Below are positions 6,030 to 13,511 of a stretch of DNA of 13,693 bases, piece after piece. A program made the translations under genes and the position numbers. The stretch is taken from contig JAGXHD010000169.1 in the NCBI GenBank assembly GCA_024636395.1, positions 1 to 13,693 on the forward strand, given 5' to 3'. The number at the start of each line of letters is the position of its first letter. Within the stretch, counting starts at the first letter, position 1. The notes under the pieces were generated by a model. It had not been told where the DNA came from, searched no databases, and saw only the letters and a program-made list of their open reading frames with translations. This DNA is from Sulfitobacter sp. GTDB lineage: Bacteria; Pseudomonadota; Alphaproteobacteria; Rhodobacterales; Rhodobacteraceae.

Positions 6030-7481
6030 TCAGAAGGGCGCTTCCATATCGCCCATGCGGACGAAAACCGATTTGAGCTGGCTGTAATGCTCGATCGCGG
6101 CCTTCGAATTCTCACGGCCCACACCGGAGTTTTTCATACCTCCGAAAGGGGCCTCCACAGGCGCATCGTTATAGCTGTTGATATAGCAGGTTCCCGCCTC
6201 GAAGCCTGCCACCACACGGTGCGCACGGCTCAGATCATTCGTGAACACACCGGCGGCCAGCCCGAACTCAGTGTCATTGGCACGGGCCAGGACGTCATCT
6301 TCGTCCTCAAAATCCAGCACCGCCATCACGGGGCCAAAGATTTCCTCCCGCGCGATCACCATATCGTCGGTCACATCGGCAAAAACGCAAGGCTGCATGT
6401 AAAAGCCCGGCCCCTCGATGGCCTTGCCACCATACGCCAGTCGCGCGCCTTCCGCCTCGCCCTTGGCGATGTAGCCGAGCGCGATGTCGAGTTGGCGGCG
6501 TGATGTCATGGGGCCAAAGTTCGTGGCGGGGTCCATAGGATCGCCGATCACAGCATTGTCGAGCCGTTCTGACAGGCGCTTCAGGAACGCCTCCTTGATG
6601 TTCTTGTGCACGAAAACCCGCGTCCCGTTCGAACAAACCTGCCCGGAACTGTAGAAATTCGCCATGATCGCACCCGAGACCGCGTTCTCCAGGTTTGCAT
6701 CGTCAAAGATGATCAGCGGAGATTTGCCGCCCAGCTCCATCGTGACATGCTTCATTTCGGCCGCAGCCGCGGCATAGACCTTGCGGCCCGTGGGCACGGA
6801 CCCGGTGAGCGATACTTTGTCGACGCGCGGATCGGTGACCAGTGCGGCACCGACCTCTCCCATGCCCTGCACAACGTTATAGAGTCCCGCAGGCAGGCCC
6901 GCCTCGTGCAGGATCTCGGCGACCTTTAGGGCGCTGAGTGGTGTCGTCTCGGAGGGCTTGAAAACCATCGCGTTGCCGCAGGCGAGTGCCGGTGCGCCCT
7001 TCCAGCAAGCGATCTGGGTGGGGTAGTTCCATGCGCCGATGCCGACGCAAACGCCCAGCGCCTCGCGGCGGGTATAGACCCAGTCTTCGCCCAACTGGAT
7101 ATGCTCACCCGTCAGGGTCGCGGCCAGCCCGCCGAAATACTCCAACGCGTCAGCACCGGAAGTGGCATCAGCCACCGAGGTTTCCTGGTAGGGCTTGCCT
7201 GTGTCATAGGTCTCAAGGATCGACAGGTCGTGATTGCGCTCCCGCATGATGTCAGCGGCACGGCGCAGGATGCGTCCCCGCTCGGTCCCGCTCATCGCGG
7301 CCCAAGCCGATTGCGCCGCTTTCGCTGCGGCGATGGCCTGATTTACGATTGCGGGTGTGGCCGCATGCAGGGTTGCGATCACTTCGCCGGTCGCGGGATA
7401 GATCACCTCGATCGGCGTGCCGGCCGTGTCTTCGACATACTGGCCGTTGATGAAATGGCTGGCGGTAGGTTGGGTCTGCAT
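6030..7481 (-). CDS. betB: Betaine aldehyde dehydrogenase
   Basis: NAD(P)-dependent aldehyde dehydrogenase of 483 residues, cytoplasmic, oxidising betaine aldehyde to glycine betaine, the second step after BetA. Family residues are in place: GAWNYP with N152, FKPSE with K175 for cofactor binding, TGSVPTGRKV, catalytic-base E249 in MELGGK, and nucleophile C283 in GQVCSNGTRVFVH. Length and the VTMELGGKSPLIIFDDA and CSNGTRVF stretches fit BetB better than generic aldehyde dehydrogenases. A purine-rich AAGAGAGA lies just before the ATG (7479-7481). It follows the BCCT-like gene by 64 bp that hold a strong GC-rich hairpin. The C-terminus ends in VFVRMGDMEAPF, as usual for this group. Confidence 0.96.
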   Translation of the reverse strand: MQTQPTASHFINGQYVEDTAGTPIEVIYPATGEVIATLHAATPAIVNQAIAAAKAAQSAWAAMSGTERGRILRRAADIMRERNHDLSILETYDTGKPYQETSVADATSGADALEYFGGLAATLTGEHIQLGEDWVYTRREALGVCVGIGAWNYPTQIACWKGAPALACGNAMVFKPSETTPLSALKVAEILHEAGLPAGLYNVVQGMGEVGAALVTDPRVDKVSLTGSVPTGRKVYAAAAAEMKHVTMELGGKSPLIIFDDANLENAVSGAIMANFYSSGQVCSNGTRVFVHKNIKEAFLKRLSERLDNAVIGDPMDPATNFGPMTSRRQLDIALGYIAKGEAEGARLAYGGKAIEGPGFYMQPCVFADVTDDMVIAREEIFGPVMAVLDFEDEDDVLARANDTEFGLAAGVFTNDLSRAHRVVAGFEAGTCYINSYNDAPVEAPFGGMKNSGVGRENSKAAIEHYSQLKSVFVRMGDMEAPF

Positions 7482-7506
7482 AAATCTCTCTTTTTATTCA
7501 GGTGCG

Positions 7507-7531
7507 GCCCCGCGCGCGCCTTGCGCGGGGC
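7507..7531 (-). terminator. GC-rich intercistronic hairpin between transporter gene and betB
   Basis: A perfect 9-bp stem GCCCCGCGC (7507-7515) / GCGCGGGGC (7523-7531) with a 7-nt loop. On the minus strand, the direction of the bet cluster, no U-tract follows, so it is more likely an RNA-stability, processing or partial-attenuation element after the transporter cistron. A TTTT run (7532-7535) follows only in plus-strand reading. Confidence 0.55.
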
Positions 7532-7545
7532 TTTTGAGGGCGCGC

Positions 7546-8727
7546 TCAGTTCAGGGGCGTAGCCTGACCGTCGAGCTCTTTAAGGCTTCGGGTATTGCCG
7601 AAGAACATGTAGGCAAGCGCTGCCAGATAGATTCCGATGACCACGCTGCCGACCCACTGGATCTGCAACCACTGGCTCTGGAACAACAGCGTCAGCACGA
7701 AGAGGCCGATCGCATTGGCCAGCACGTAGGACACTGTGCCGAAACGCTCGGTGGTGAGGTTGAGGTTGTCGGTGTAAAGGCGAATGAGCGAGTCAAACGA
7801 ATTGATCACGAACACGATGCCCACGATAGTCATAGCCCAGTTGGGCAGACCCTCGGTGCCAATCCCGTTGAGATGGTAGAAGTAGAGGACCGTAAACCAC
7901 AGTGCCAGCGGGATGGACGGGAAGATCAGCAAGGCTGCCAGCAATTGGTAGGTCTTGAGGCCGCCCACAAAGCGCGACACGAACTGCCCGATCATGATGG
8001 ACCACGCAAACCACCAGAGAAGGTAGAACTCGTGGTATTCGGTCAGCGGTATGATAAATTTGTGGATATTTGCGAAGTAGCCGCCGATGTTGCTGCCGGT
8101 GGACGCCAAATCACCAACGCTCATACCCGCGTTCAAGAACATGTAGACGATCAGCCCAAAGAACAGCACGGTCGAGCTGACCGAGAGGACCTTGACGAAC
8201 TTGATGTCTGTGGAGCTGAACGCAGCCACGAGGATCACCAGGAAGCAGATCACGTAGAAGACCGGCAGGATCGTCTCGCCGTCACCCACTTCAGCAATGT
8301 AATAAGGCATGTAGATCAAAAACAATGCACCGGTGAAAGCGCAGGTCGTGATGATGACGATGTTGTTGAGCACGCGCACGGCGGGGATCTCGAAGAACTT
8401 GGTCCGAGGCTCAATGGCGCAGAAATAGAAGGTCGTCAGGAAATAGAACGCCCAGATCAGAAATCCCCAGAACCCGAATTCGAGCGCGAGCGGATTGGTG
8501 AAGGCATAGGCAGGCTCAGCAGCCGTATCGGCATAGAGCGGATAATCGAAAGCGAGCGGGAACATGATCAGCCCCACATCGAGCCCCGAAGTGAACAGGA
8601 TCGCGATGAACACATAAAGCGGCTGCGGGGTTGTCCCGGTCAGCTCAAGGTTCCACCATTTGATGGTACAGAAGATCACCAGCACGAAGGCAAGGATCAC
8701 TCCGAAGGAGATGATTGAAGTTAGCAT
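7546..8727 (-). CDS. Short, divergent BCCT-like transporter, probably for choline or choline-O-sulfate
   Basis: Integral inner-membrane protein of 393 residues with about 11 hydrophobic helices. The segment FYLLWWFAWSIMIGQFVSRF (about 234-253) aligns by eye with the BCCT signature around helix 8 (WGWWISWSPFVGMFIARISRG), keeping WW238-239 and W242 of the substrate-binding aromatic box. The helix-3 glycine stretch (GMGIG in betaine carriers, GMGID in some choline carriers) reads GLDVG at 48-52, and the following FWGVAEP reads FPLAFDYP. Known BCCT proteins are usually 500 or more residues; this one lacks the long N-terminal part and cytoplasmic tail. AGGGAC lies 6 nt before the ATG (8725-8727). 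Its place between betC and betB points to uptake of the pathway substrate. No frameshift remnant was seen, so it seems naturally short. It could be named betT only loosely. Confidence 0.72.
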   Translation of the reverse strand: MLTSIISFGVILAFVLVIFCTIKWWNLELTGTTPQPLYVFIAILFTSGLDVGLIMFPLAFDYPLYADTAAEPAYAFTNPLALEFGFWGFLIWAFYFLTTFYFCAIEPRTKFFEIPAVRVLNNIVIITTCAFTGALFLIYMPYYIAEVGDGETILPVFYVICFLVILVAAFSSTDIKFVKVLSVSSTVLFFGLIVYMFLNAGMSVGDLASTGSNIGGYFANIHKFIIPLTEYHEFYLLWWFAWSIMIGQFVSRFVGGLKTYQLLAALLIFPSIPLALWFTVLYFYHLNGIGTEGLPNWAMTIVGIVFVINSFDSLIRLYTDNLNLTTERFGTVSYVLANAIGLFVLTLLFQSQWLQIQWVGSVVIGIYLAALAYMFFGNTRSLKELDGQATPLN

Positions 8728-8750
8728 GTCAGTCCCTATCGGTTGTTGTC

Positions 8751-8789
8751 GGGTGCGTTTTCAATCCGGCAGACCTGCACCCTTCGGGG
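8751..8789 (-). other. Mutually exclusive small stem-loops between betC and transporter gene
   Basis: GGGTGC (8751-8756) can pair with GCACCC (8777-8782), or CCC (8780-8782) can close a TTCG/CGAA tetraloop with GGG (8787-8789); the two use the same bases. An outer CCGGC/GCCGG pair also exists (minus strand). The 90-bp gap has no gene. An RNA switch is possible but weakly supported. Confidence 0.25.
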
Positions 8790-8817
8790 CCGCCGGTATC
8801 TTGTATTTCGCTATTTT

Positions 8818-10326
8818 TTATTCTCCGCGCGGGAAGCGCTTATTCTCTTCCAACACGTTCAAATCCATGTGGTTCCGCATATAGGCCTCCGACGCTGCCC
8901 TAAGGGGTTGGTAATCCCAAGGATAATACCCGCCCGAGCGCAGCGCCTCATAGACGATCCAGCGGCGTGCCTGTGATTTACGCACATCTGCGTCATAGGC
9001 GGCCAGATCCCAACGCGCCTCCGACTTCGCGCGCAATTGCGCCAGCGTACCTGCGTGTGCAGGTGCGTCCGCCAGATTGTGCAATTCGTGCGGGTCTGCC
9101 TCCAGATCGAACAGTTGGTCGGGATCGAGCGCGCAGCGGTTGTACTTCCATTTGCCGTAGCGCAGGGACACCATCGGCGCATAGGATGCCTCGGCAGCGT
9201 ATTCCATCGCGACAGGTTCGGTCCGCTCGCCCCCCTGCCCCAGCGGCACGAGGCTCTGCCCCGTGGTCCAGGGCATAATCTCGGACATATCTACGCCGGC
9301 CAGATCACACAGCGTCGGGCAGACGTCGATATTGCTCACCGGCGTCTTGTTGAGGCCTGTCTCCATCTGCGGAGCACTGATCATCAGGGGCACGCGCGCG
9401 GAGCCCTCGAAAAAACTCATCTTGAACCACAGGCCGCGCTCGCCCAGCATATCGCCATGGTCGGAGACAAACAGGATGATCGCTTCCTGCCGTGTGTCCT
9501 CCAGCGTTTGGAGGATCTCGCCGATCTTGTCGTCGAGATAGCTTATGTTGGCGAAATAAGCGCGGCGGGAGCGCTTGATGTCGGCCTCACTGATCTCGAA
9601 ATTGCTCCGGTCGTTGGCATCGAGGATGCGCTTGGAGTGCGGGTCGTGCTCCTCATAGGGCATCATCGGCACGTCGGGCAGCAGGTGCTCGCAGTCGGCG
9701 TAGAGGTCCCAGTATTTCTTGCGTGCTACGTACGGATCGTGTGGGTGCGTGAAGCTCGCGGTGAGGCACCAAGGGCGCGGATCAAGGCCACGCGAAAGCT
9801 CGTAGATCTTGCGCGTGGCCTCATAGGCAACCGCGTCGTCGTATTCCATCTGGTTGGTGATCTCGGCGACACCTGATCCGGTGACACTGCCCATGTTGTG
9901 ATACCACCAGTCGATCCGCTCACCCGGTTTGCGGTAATCGGGGGTCCAGCCGAAATCGGCGGGGTAGATGTCCGTTGTAAGCCGGTCCTCGAAGCCATGC
10001 AGTTGGTCGGGGCCGACAAAGTGCATCTTGCCCGACAGACAGGTGTAATAGCCCGCCCGGCGCAGATGGTGGGCATAGGTCGGGATGGAGGAGGCGAACT
10101 CGGCGGCATTGTCGTAGACGCCGGTGGCCGAGGGAAGCTGGCCCGACATGAACGCGGCCCGACCGGGCGCGCAGAGCGGCGAGGCAGTATAGGCGTTCCG
10201 GAACCGTGTCGAGCGCGCCGCGAGCTTTTTGAGATTGGGCGCATGGAGCCAGTCTGCGGGGCCGTCCGGAAACAGAGTGCCGTTGAGCTGATCCACCATC
10301 AGGATGAGAATATTGGGCTGGGTCAT
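8818..10326 (-). CDS. betC: Choline sulfatase
   Basis: Sulfatase of the alkaline phosphatase superfamily (502 residues, near the usual BetC length) hydrolysing choline-O-sulfate to choline and sulfate in the cytoplasm. The active-site motif is C52-A-P-G-R56, where the cysteine must be converted to formylglycine. Metal and substrate residues visible are D12 (LMVDQ), K100 and H102 (SGKMHFVG), H194 (FTHPHDPYV), D289-H290 (VSDHGDMLGE) and K302. The C-terminal tail from about 455 (ARRWIVYEALRSGGYYPWDYQP to NKRFPR) is characteristic of BetC and separates it from aryl sulfatases. No signal peptide, as expected. The start ATG overlaps the betI stop (ATGA, 10323-10326), suggesting translational coupling. 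The product choline feeds BetA and BetB downstream; the released sulfate needs assimilation or export. Confidence 0.96.
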   Translation of the reverse strand: MTQPNILILMVDQLNGTLFPDGPADWLHAPNLKKLAARSTRFRNAYTASPLCAPGRAAFMSGQLPSATGVYDNAAEFASSIPTYAHHLRRAGYYTCLSGKMHFVGPDQLHGFEDRLTTDIYPADFGWTPDYRKPGERIDWWYHNMGSVTGSGVAEITNQMEYDDAVAYEATRKIYELSRGLDPRPWCLTASFTHPHDPYVARKKYWDLYADCEHLLPDVPMMPYEEHDPHSKRILDANDRSNFEISEADIKRSRRAYFANISYLDDKIGEILQTLEDTRQEAIILFVSDHGDMLGERGLWFKMSFFEGSARVPLMISAPQMETGLNKTPVSNIDVCPTLCDLAGVDMSEIMPWTTGQSLVPLGQGGERTEPVAMEYAAEASYAPMVSLRYGKWKYNRCALDPDQLFDLEADPHELHNLADAPAHAGTLAQLRAKSEARWDLAAYDADVRKSQARRWIVYEALRSGGYYPWDYQPLRAASEAYMRNHMDLNVLEENKRFPRGE

Positions 10327-10898
10327 GCGGCATCCTTCAGGAGATGGGAGAGTGTATCGAGTGCGGCAGCCTTGGCGTCCCCGGCGGTGCCTGCCTCGGA
10401 GAGGGCCGCGCGCAGATAAAGCCCGTCGATAAGCGCCGCGATCACGTCGGCATGAGCCTGCGGCGTAGCACTGAGCGGACGCAGCGCATGCGTAAGATTC
10501 GAGCGCAGGCGCGCCTGATAGAGCGTCAGCAGCCGCCGCGTCTGGGGCTGCGTAGGCGCTGCGGCGTAGAGTGTCATCCAGGCCGCGATGGTCGCGGGCG
10601 CAAAGCAGGTCTGATCGAAACTGCCCTCGATGATCGCCTCCAACCGGTCGCGTGGCGTGCTGGCCCCCGCGAGGTAGCGGCGAACCACCGTGCCATACTC
10701 CGTCAGGATATGGCGCATGGCCGCGAGGAAAATCTGGTTCTTGCCACCGAAATAATGGTGCGCCAACGCTGTCGACATGCCGGCAGTGCGCGCGATCTGG
10801 CTCACGGTCACGTCAAGCGATCCCGCCCGCCCGATCTCGGCAATGGTCGCCTGCACCAGCGAGGCGCGGCGCAACGGTTCCATTCCTAGCTTCGGCAT
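10323..10898 (-). CDS. betI: TetR-family repressor of the betaine synthesis cluster
   Basis: Choline-responsive repressor of 191 residues. The N-terminus MPKLGMEPLRRASLVQATI is the BetI hallmark; residues 30-51 (VTVSQIARTAGMSTALAHHYF) form the TetR helix-turn-helix, and the rest is the dimerisation and ligand domain (FAPATIAAWMTLYAAA). In characterised systems choline relieves BetI repression of bet genes. It is first in the cluster and overlaps betC by 4 bp, so repressor and enzymes share one transcript. A BetI-type palindrome 44 bp upstream implies autorepression. The ATG is at 10896-10898; no strong Shine-Dalgarno is seen (only GCAGCA nearby), which may matter for leader-RNA control. Confidence 0.95.
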   Translation of the reverse strand: MPKLGMEPLRRASLVQATIAEIGRAGSLDVTVSQIARTAGMSTALAHHYFGGKNQIFLAAMRHILTEYGTVVRRYLAGASTPRDRLEAIIEGSFDQTCFAPATIAAWMTLYAAAPTQPQTRRLLTLYQARLRSNLTHALRPLSATPQAHADVIAALIDGLYLRAALSEAGTAGDAKAAALDTLSHLLKDAA

Positions 10899-10912
10899 GA
10901 TGCTGCATTTTC

Positions 10913-10938
10913 AAACATGCGACACAGGATGCATGTTT
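10913..10938 (-). repeat. Inverted repeat in the betI leader
   Basis: AAACATGC (10913-10920) and GCATGTTT (10931-10938) are exact complements, 10-bp spacer, between the BetI operator and the betI start. The arm next to the gene (minus-strand GCATG, 10916-10920) could also pair with CATGC that includes the betI start codon (10895-10899). It could be an operator half-pair or an RNA hairpin. Confidence 0.5.
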
Positions 10939-10941
10939 TTT

Positions 10942-10959
10942 ATTGATCCGTCAATCAAT
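10942..10959 (-). promoter_or_regulatory. BetI operator
   Basis: Minus strand ATTGATTGACGGATCAAT: perfect 6-bp arms ATTGAT/ATCAAT around a 6-bp centre. It closely resembles the BetI site ATTGATTGGACGTTCAAT known from other proteobacteria. It lies in the 68-bp gap between the DMT gene stop and betI, where the betI promoter must be; the embedded TTGACG could be its -35 element, but no good -10 was found. Confidence 0.8.
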
Positions 10960-10966
10960 AAAAATT

Positions 10967-11869
10967 TCAGCCCTTCGTGGCCACCGCATCGGGGGTCACA
11001 TGACGCTTCAGCATCGCCTCGCGCCAGGTGATGAAAGTCACCGACCCCAGGATCACGATCCCCCCCAGAATGACCCAGATATCAATGGGCTCAGCGAACC
11101 AAAGCGCGCCAAGCGCCGTGGCCCAGATCAATTGCAGGAAGGTCACCGGCTGCGTCACCGTTACAGGTGCTGCCGCGAACGCCAGGGTCATGGTATAGTG
11201 CCCTGACGTGGCGAACACGGCCACGGCGGCGAGAAACATCAGCTCGCGCGGTGTCGGCGTGATCCAGTCCGCGATAGCGAAGGGCGCAAGTCCAAGGGTC
11301 ACGAACACCGACAGCATCGCCACCACGATGCCGGGCTTCACCTCGTCGGCCAGCACTTTCGCGGTCAGGTAGCTGCCCGCAAAGACCACGGCAGCCACCA
11401 GCATCGCCAGATGCCCGTCACTCACCTCGCGAAAGCCCGGACGCAGGATGATCGCGGCACCGGCCAGCCCCAGCAGCACAGCGATGATGCGAGGCGCGGC
11501 AAGCCGCTCCCCCAGAAAGATCGCCGCACCGATGGTCACATAGATCGGCGCGAGATAGTTCATTGCGGTGACCTCCGCGATGGGGATCCGCACCATGGCG
11601 AAAAACCAAAGGATCACTCCTCCGGCATGGCAAAAGCCGCGCAGGGAAAACAGCGCCCAGTGCCGCCGCGTGAGATTGGCGGCGCGCAGCGCCCCGATGG
11701 AGGGCAGCAAAAACACCAGCCCCATGGCATAGCGGATGAAGGCCGCCTCGCCGGGTGGCAGGCGCGGCCCCATCGTCTTGACCAGTGCCGTGACCATGAT
11801 GAAGCAAACGCCTGTCATGAACATCCAGAAGATGCCGGAGAGCGGGCGGGAGGGATGACGAGTTACCAT
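10967..11869 (-). CDS. DMT-family permease with two EamA domains
   Basis: Ten-helix drug/metabolite transporter of 300 residues in the inner membrane. Two EamA repeats are seen at about 13-147 and 158-283; the first ends with the conserved AMNYLAPIYVTIGAAIFLGERL and the second with QPVTFLQLIWATALGALWFAEP. The substrate cannot be told from sequence. The open frame extends upstream into the exporter gene, but the added N-terminus is arginine/serine-rich nonsense, so the ATG at 11867-11869 is taken; no clear ribosome binding site precedes it. It follows the LysE-type gene by 40 bp on the same strand and probably shares its transcript. No terminator separates it from betI, so read-through into the bet cluster is possible. 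Confidence 0.85.
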   Translation of the reverse strand: MVTRHPSRPLSGIFWMFMTGVCFIMVTALVKTMGPRLPPGEAAFIRYAMGLVFLLPSIGALRAANLTRRHWALFSLRGFCHAGGVILWFFAMVRIPIAEVTAMNYLAPIYVTIGAAIFLGERLAAPRIIAVLLGLAGAAIILRPGFREVSDGHLAMLVAAVVFAGSYLTAKVLADEVKPGIVVAMLSVFVTLGLAPFAIADWITPTPRELMFLAAVAVFATSGHYTMTLAFAAAPVTVTQPVTFLQLIWATALGALWFAEPIDIWVILGGIVILGSVTFITWREAMLKRHVTPDAVATKG

Positions 11870-11909
11870 TGGCGAATGTTGAGCGCAATCATGGGGGGCG
11901 CGCAATGGC

Positions 11910-12509
11910 CTAACCAAATAGCAGCGCGCCGGCGATGGCCCACATGACGAAAGCGATGAGCGCATCGAGGATCCGCCAGCTGACCGGTTTGGCAAAGACC
12001 GGCTGCACAAGACGCGCCCCGTAGCCCAGCGCGAAGAAAAACACGAAGCTTGCCAGCATGGCGCCCACTGCAAATGCGGCCCTGTCGGGATACTGCGCCG
12101 AGACGGACCCCACGAGGACGAGCGTATCGAGATAGACATGCGGATTGAGAAAAGTGATCGCCAGCAGCGTGAGCAACGTGCGCCGAAGTGACGTTGCGTT
12201 GTGCCCTGACAGCTGCATAGTCGCCCCGCCGCGCCACGCGCTCATCGCGGCCCGGGCGCCGTAGACCAGCAGGAACGCTGCCCCGCCATAGCGCATCGCC
12301 GTCTCGAACCACGGCACAGCCTGCGCCAGCGCGCCAAAGCCCGCGACGCCGGCCCCGATCAGCAACGCATCGGCCACTGCACAGGTCAGACAGACCCAAA
12401 ACACATGCTCGCGCCGCAAACCTTGTCGCAGCACGAAAGCGTTTTGCGCGCCAATGGCGAGGATCAGCGACAAGCTCAGCAAAAAGCCCGGAATGAATGA
12501 TGCCATCAT
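11910..12509 (-). CDS. LysE/ArgO-family amino-acid exporter
   Basis: Inner-membrane exporter of 199 residues from the chosen ATG (12507-12509), matching the about 200-residue family length. The N-terminal signature LAIGAQNAFVLRQGL (about 17-31) and FLNPHVYLDTLVLVGS (about 130-145) are hallmark LysE/ArgO stretches; about six helices are predicted by hydrophobicity. Basic amino acids such as arginine or lysine are the usual substrates of this branch. A second in-frame ATG follows at 12504-12506. GGGGAG lies at 12522-12527, somewhat far (12 nt). No lysG/argP-type regulator is adjacent. It lies just downstream of the yebC terminator and 40 bp before the DMT gene. Confidence 0.9.
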   Translation of the reverse strand: MMASFIPGFLLSLSLILAIGAQNAFVLRQGLRREHVFWVCLTCAVADALLIGAGVAGFGALAQAVPWFETAMRYGGAAFLLVYGARAAMSAWRGGATMQLSGHNATSLRRTLLTLLAITFLNPHVYLDTLVLVGSVSAQYPDRAAFAVGAMLASFVFFFALGYGARLVQPVFAKPVSWRILDALIAFVMWAIAGALLFG

Positions 12510-12532
12510 CGGGCCAATGCTCTCCCCGCTGC

Positions 12533-12566
12533 AAGAAAGAACCGCCGCAGACACATTCGGCGGTTC
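12533..12566 (-). terminator. Intrinsic terminator of yebC
   Basis: Minus strand GAACCGCCG (12558-12566) pairs with CGGCGGTTC (12539-12547) in a perfect 9-bp stem with a 10-nt loop, followed by TTTCTT (12533-12538). It lies 25 bp after the yebC stop codon and just before the exporter gene. Confidence 0.8.
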
Positions 12567-12591
12567 CGGGTCTTCGGCACTTTAGCAGCGC

Positions 12592-13335
12592 CTACTCCAG
12601 CGCTTCCATCACCTCGTCGGAGGCTTCGAAATTGGCCGTCACGCGCTGCACATCATCGTCATCTTCAAGTGCGTCGATCAGCTTCATCAGCTTCTGCATA
12701 CCCTCGAGGTCAAGCTCAGTCGTGACGGTGGGCTGCCAGATCAGCTTGGTGCTGTCGCTCTCGCCCAGCACCGCTTCGAGGGCCGTGGACACCTCATTGA
12801 GATCGGTATCGGCACAATAAATCACATGGCCTTCCTCGGTGCTCTCGACGTCCTCCGCACCCGCCTCGATCGCGGCCATCATGACAGTATCGGCATCACC
12901 GACGGAAGCGGGATACATGACCTCGCCCTTACGGTCGAACATGAAGCCCACGCTGCCGGTCTCACCCAGATTGCCACCGTATTTCGTGAAGGTCGAGCGC
13001 ACGACCGATGCAGTGCGGTTACGGTTGTCGGTCATCGTTTCAACGATCACTGCCACGCCATTCGTGCCGTAACCCTCATAGCGGATTTCTTCGTAATCCT
13101 CCGCATCGCCCCCCGTCGCCTTCTTGATTGCGCGGTCGATGTTGTCTTTCGGCATGGAGGCCTGCTTGGCCTCCTTCACCGCCAGACGCAGGCGCGGGTT
13201 CTTGTCGGGGTCGGGATCGCCCATCTTGGCGGCGACCGTGATCTCCTTCGAGAATTTCGAGAACATTTTGGAGCGCAACTTGTCCTGGCGCCCCTTGCGG
13301 TGCTGGATGTTTGCCCATTTGGAATGGCCGGCCAT
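12592..13335 (-). CDS. yebC: YebC/PmpR-family protein
   Basis: Cytoplasmic protein of 247 residues, full length for the YebC/TACO1 family. The N-terminus MAGHSKWANIQHRKGRQD and the central block YEGYGTNGVAVIVETMTDNRNRT (two short conserved runs) are diagnostic; the acidic C-terminal part with LIDALEDDDDVQRV is also typical. Members have been described as transcription regulators and, more recently, as ribosome-associated factors that relieve stalling at proline-rich sequences. GGAG lies 7 nt before the ATG (13333-13335). The usual neighbour ruvC is not present here. It ends in its own terminator, so it is probably monocistronic. Confidence 0.96.
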   Translation of the reverse strand: MAGHSKWANIQHRKGRQDKLRSKMFSKFSKEITVAAKMGDPDPDKNPRLRLAVKEAKQASMPKDNIDRAIKKATGGDAEDYEEIRYEGYGTNGVAVIVETMTDNRNRTASVVRSTFTKYGGNLGETGSVGFMFDRKGEVMYPASVGDADTVMMAAIEAGAEDVESTEEGHVIYCADTDLNEVSTALEAVLGESDSTKLIWQPTVTTELDLEGMQKLMKLIDALEDDDDVQRVTANFEASDEVMEALE

Positions 13336-13511
13336 GGAATGTCTCCGTCAAAGGTCTATATTTTCACCAGCGCTTATACGGCAGCACACCCGTGAGGGGC
13401 AAGGCTCCGCTCGGGCTGAATTGTACTGACTGAAAGGATGCTCACAGCTCACTTTCAATCTCTTGCGTGACGTGGCACCTACACACAGCAATCCCCCCAC
13501 ATGGTGCCCCA
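13336..13511. other. Divergent intergenic region, yebC / SLC13-type permease
   Basis: 176 bp without a gene, expected to hold both promoters. No convincing -35/-10 pair could be fixed; TATAGA near 13355 on the minus strand is a possible -10 for yebC but lacks a good -35. No repeats or operator-like palindromes stand out. Confidence 0.4.

Noticed and set aside
7417..8718. Long plus-strand open frame (433 codons) opposite the BCCT-like gene
   Set aside because: Very hydrophilic and charged product, the usual mirror of a membrane-protein gene read on the other strand; no start context or motif.
9037..9876. Plus-strand open frame opposite betC
   Set aside because: No family resemblance; betC is certain on the minus strand.
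11863..11892. Nine-codon leader peptide MIALNIRQW whose stop overlaps the DMT start
   Set aside because: No ribosome binding site before its ATG and no regulatory codons; overlap is probably chance.
11870..12139. N-terminal extension of the DMT permease frame into the exporter gene
   Set aside because: Extension lies wholly inside the exporter gene or its trailing gap and reads as low-complexity Arg/Ser; permease homology starts at the ATG at 11867-11869.
12510..12554. Upstream in-frame GTG start for the LysE-type exporter
   Set aside because: The extension would run through the yebC terminator stem and adds residues not seen at the start of this family.
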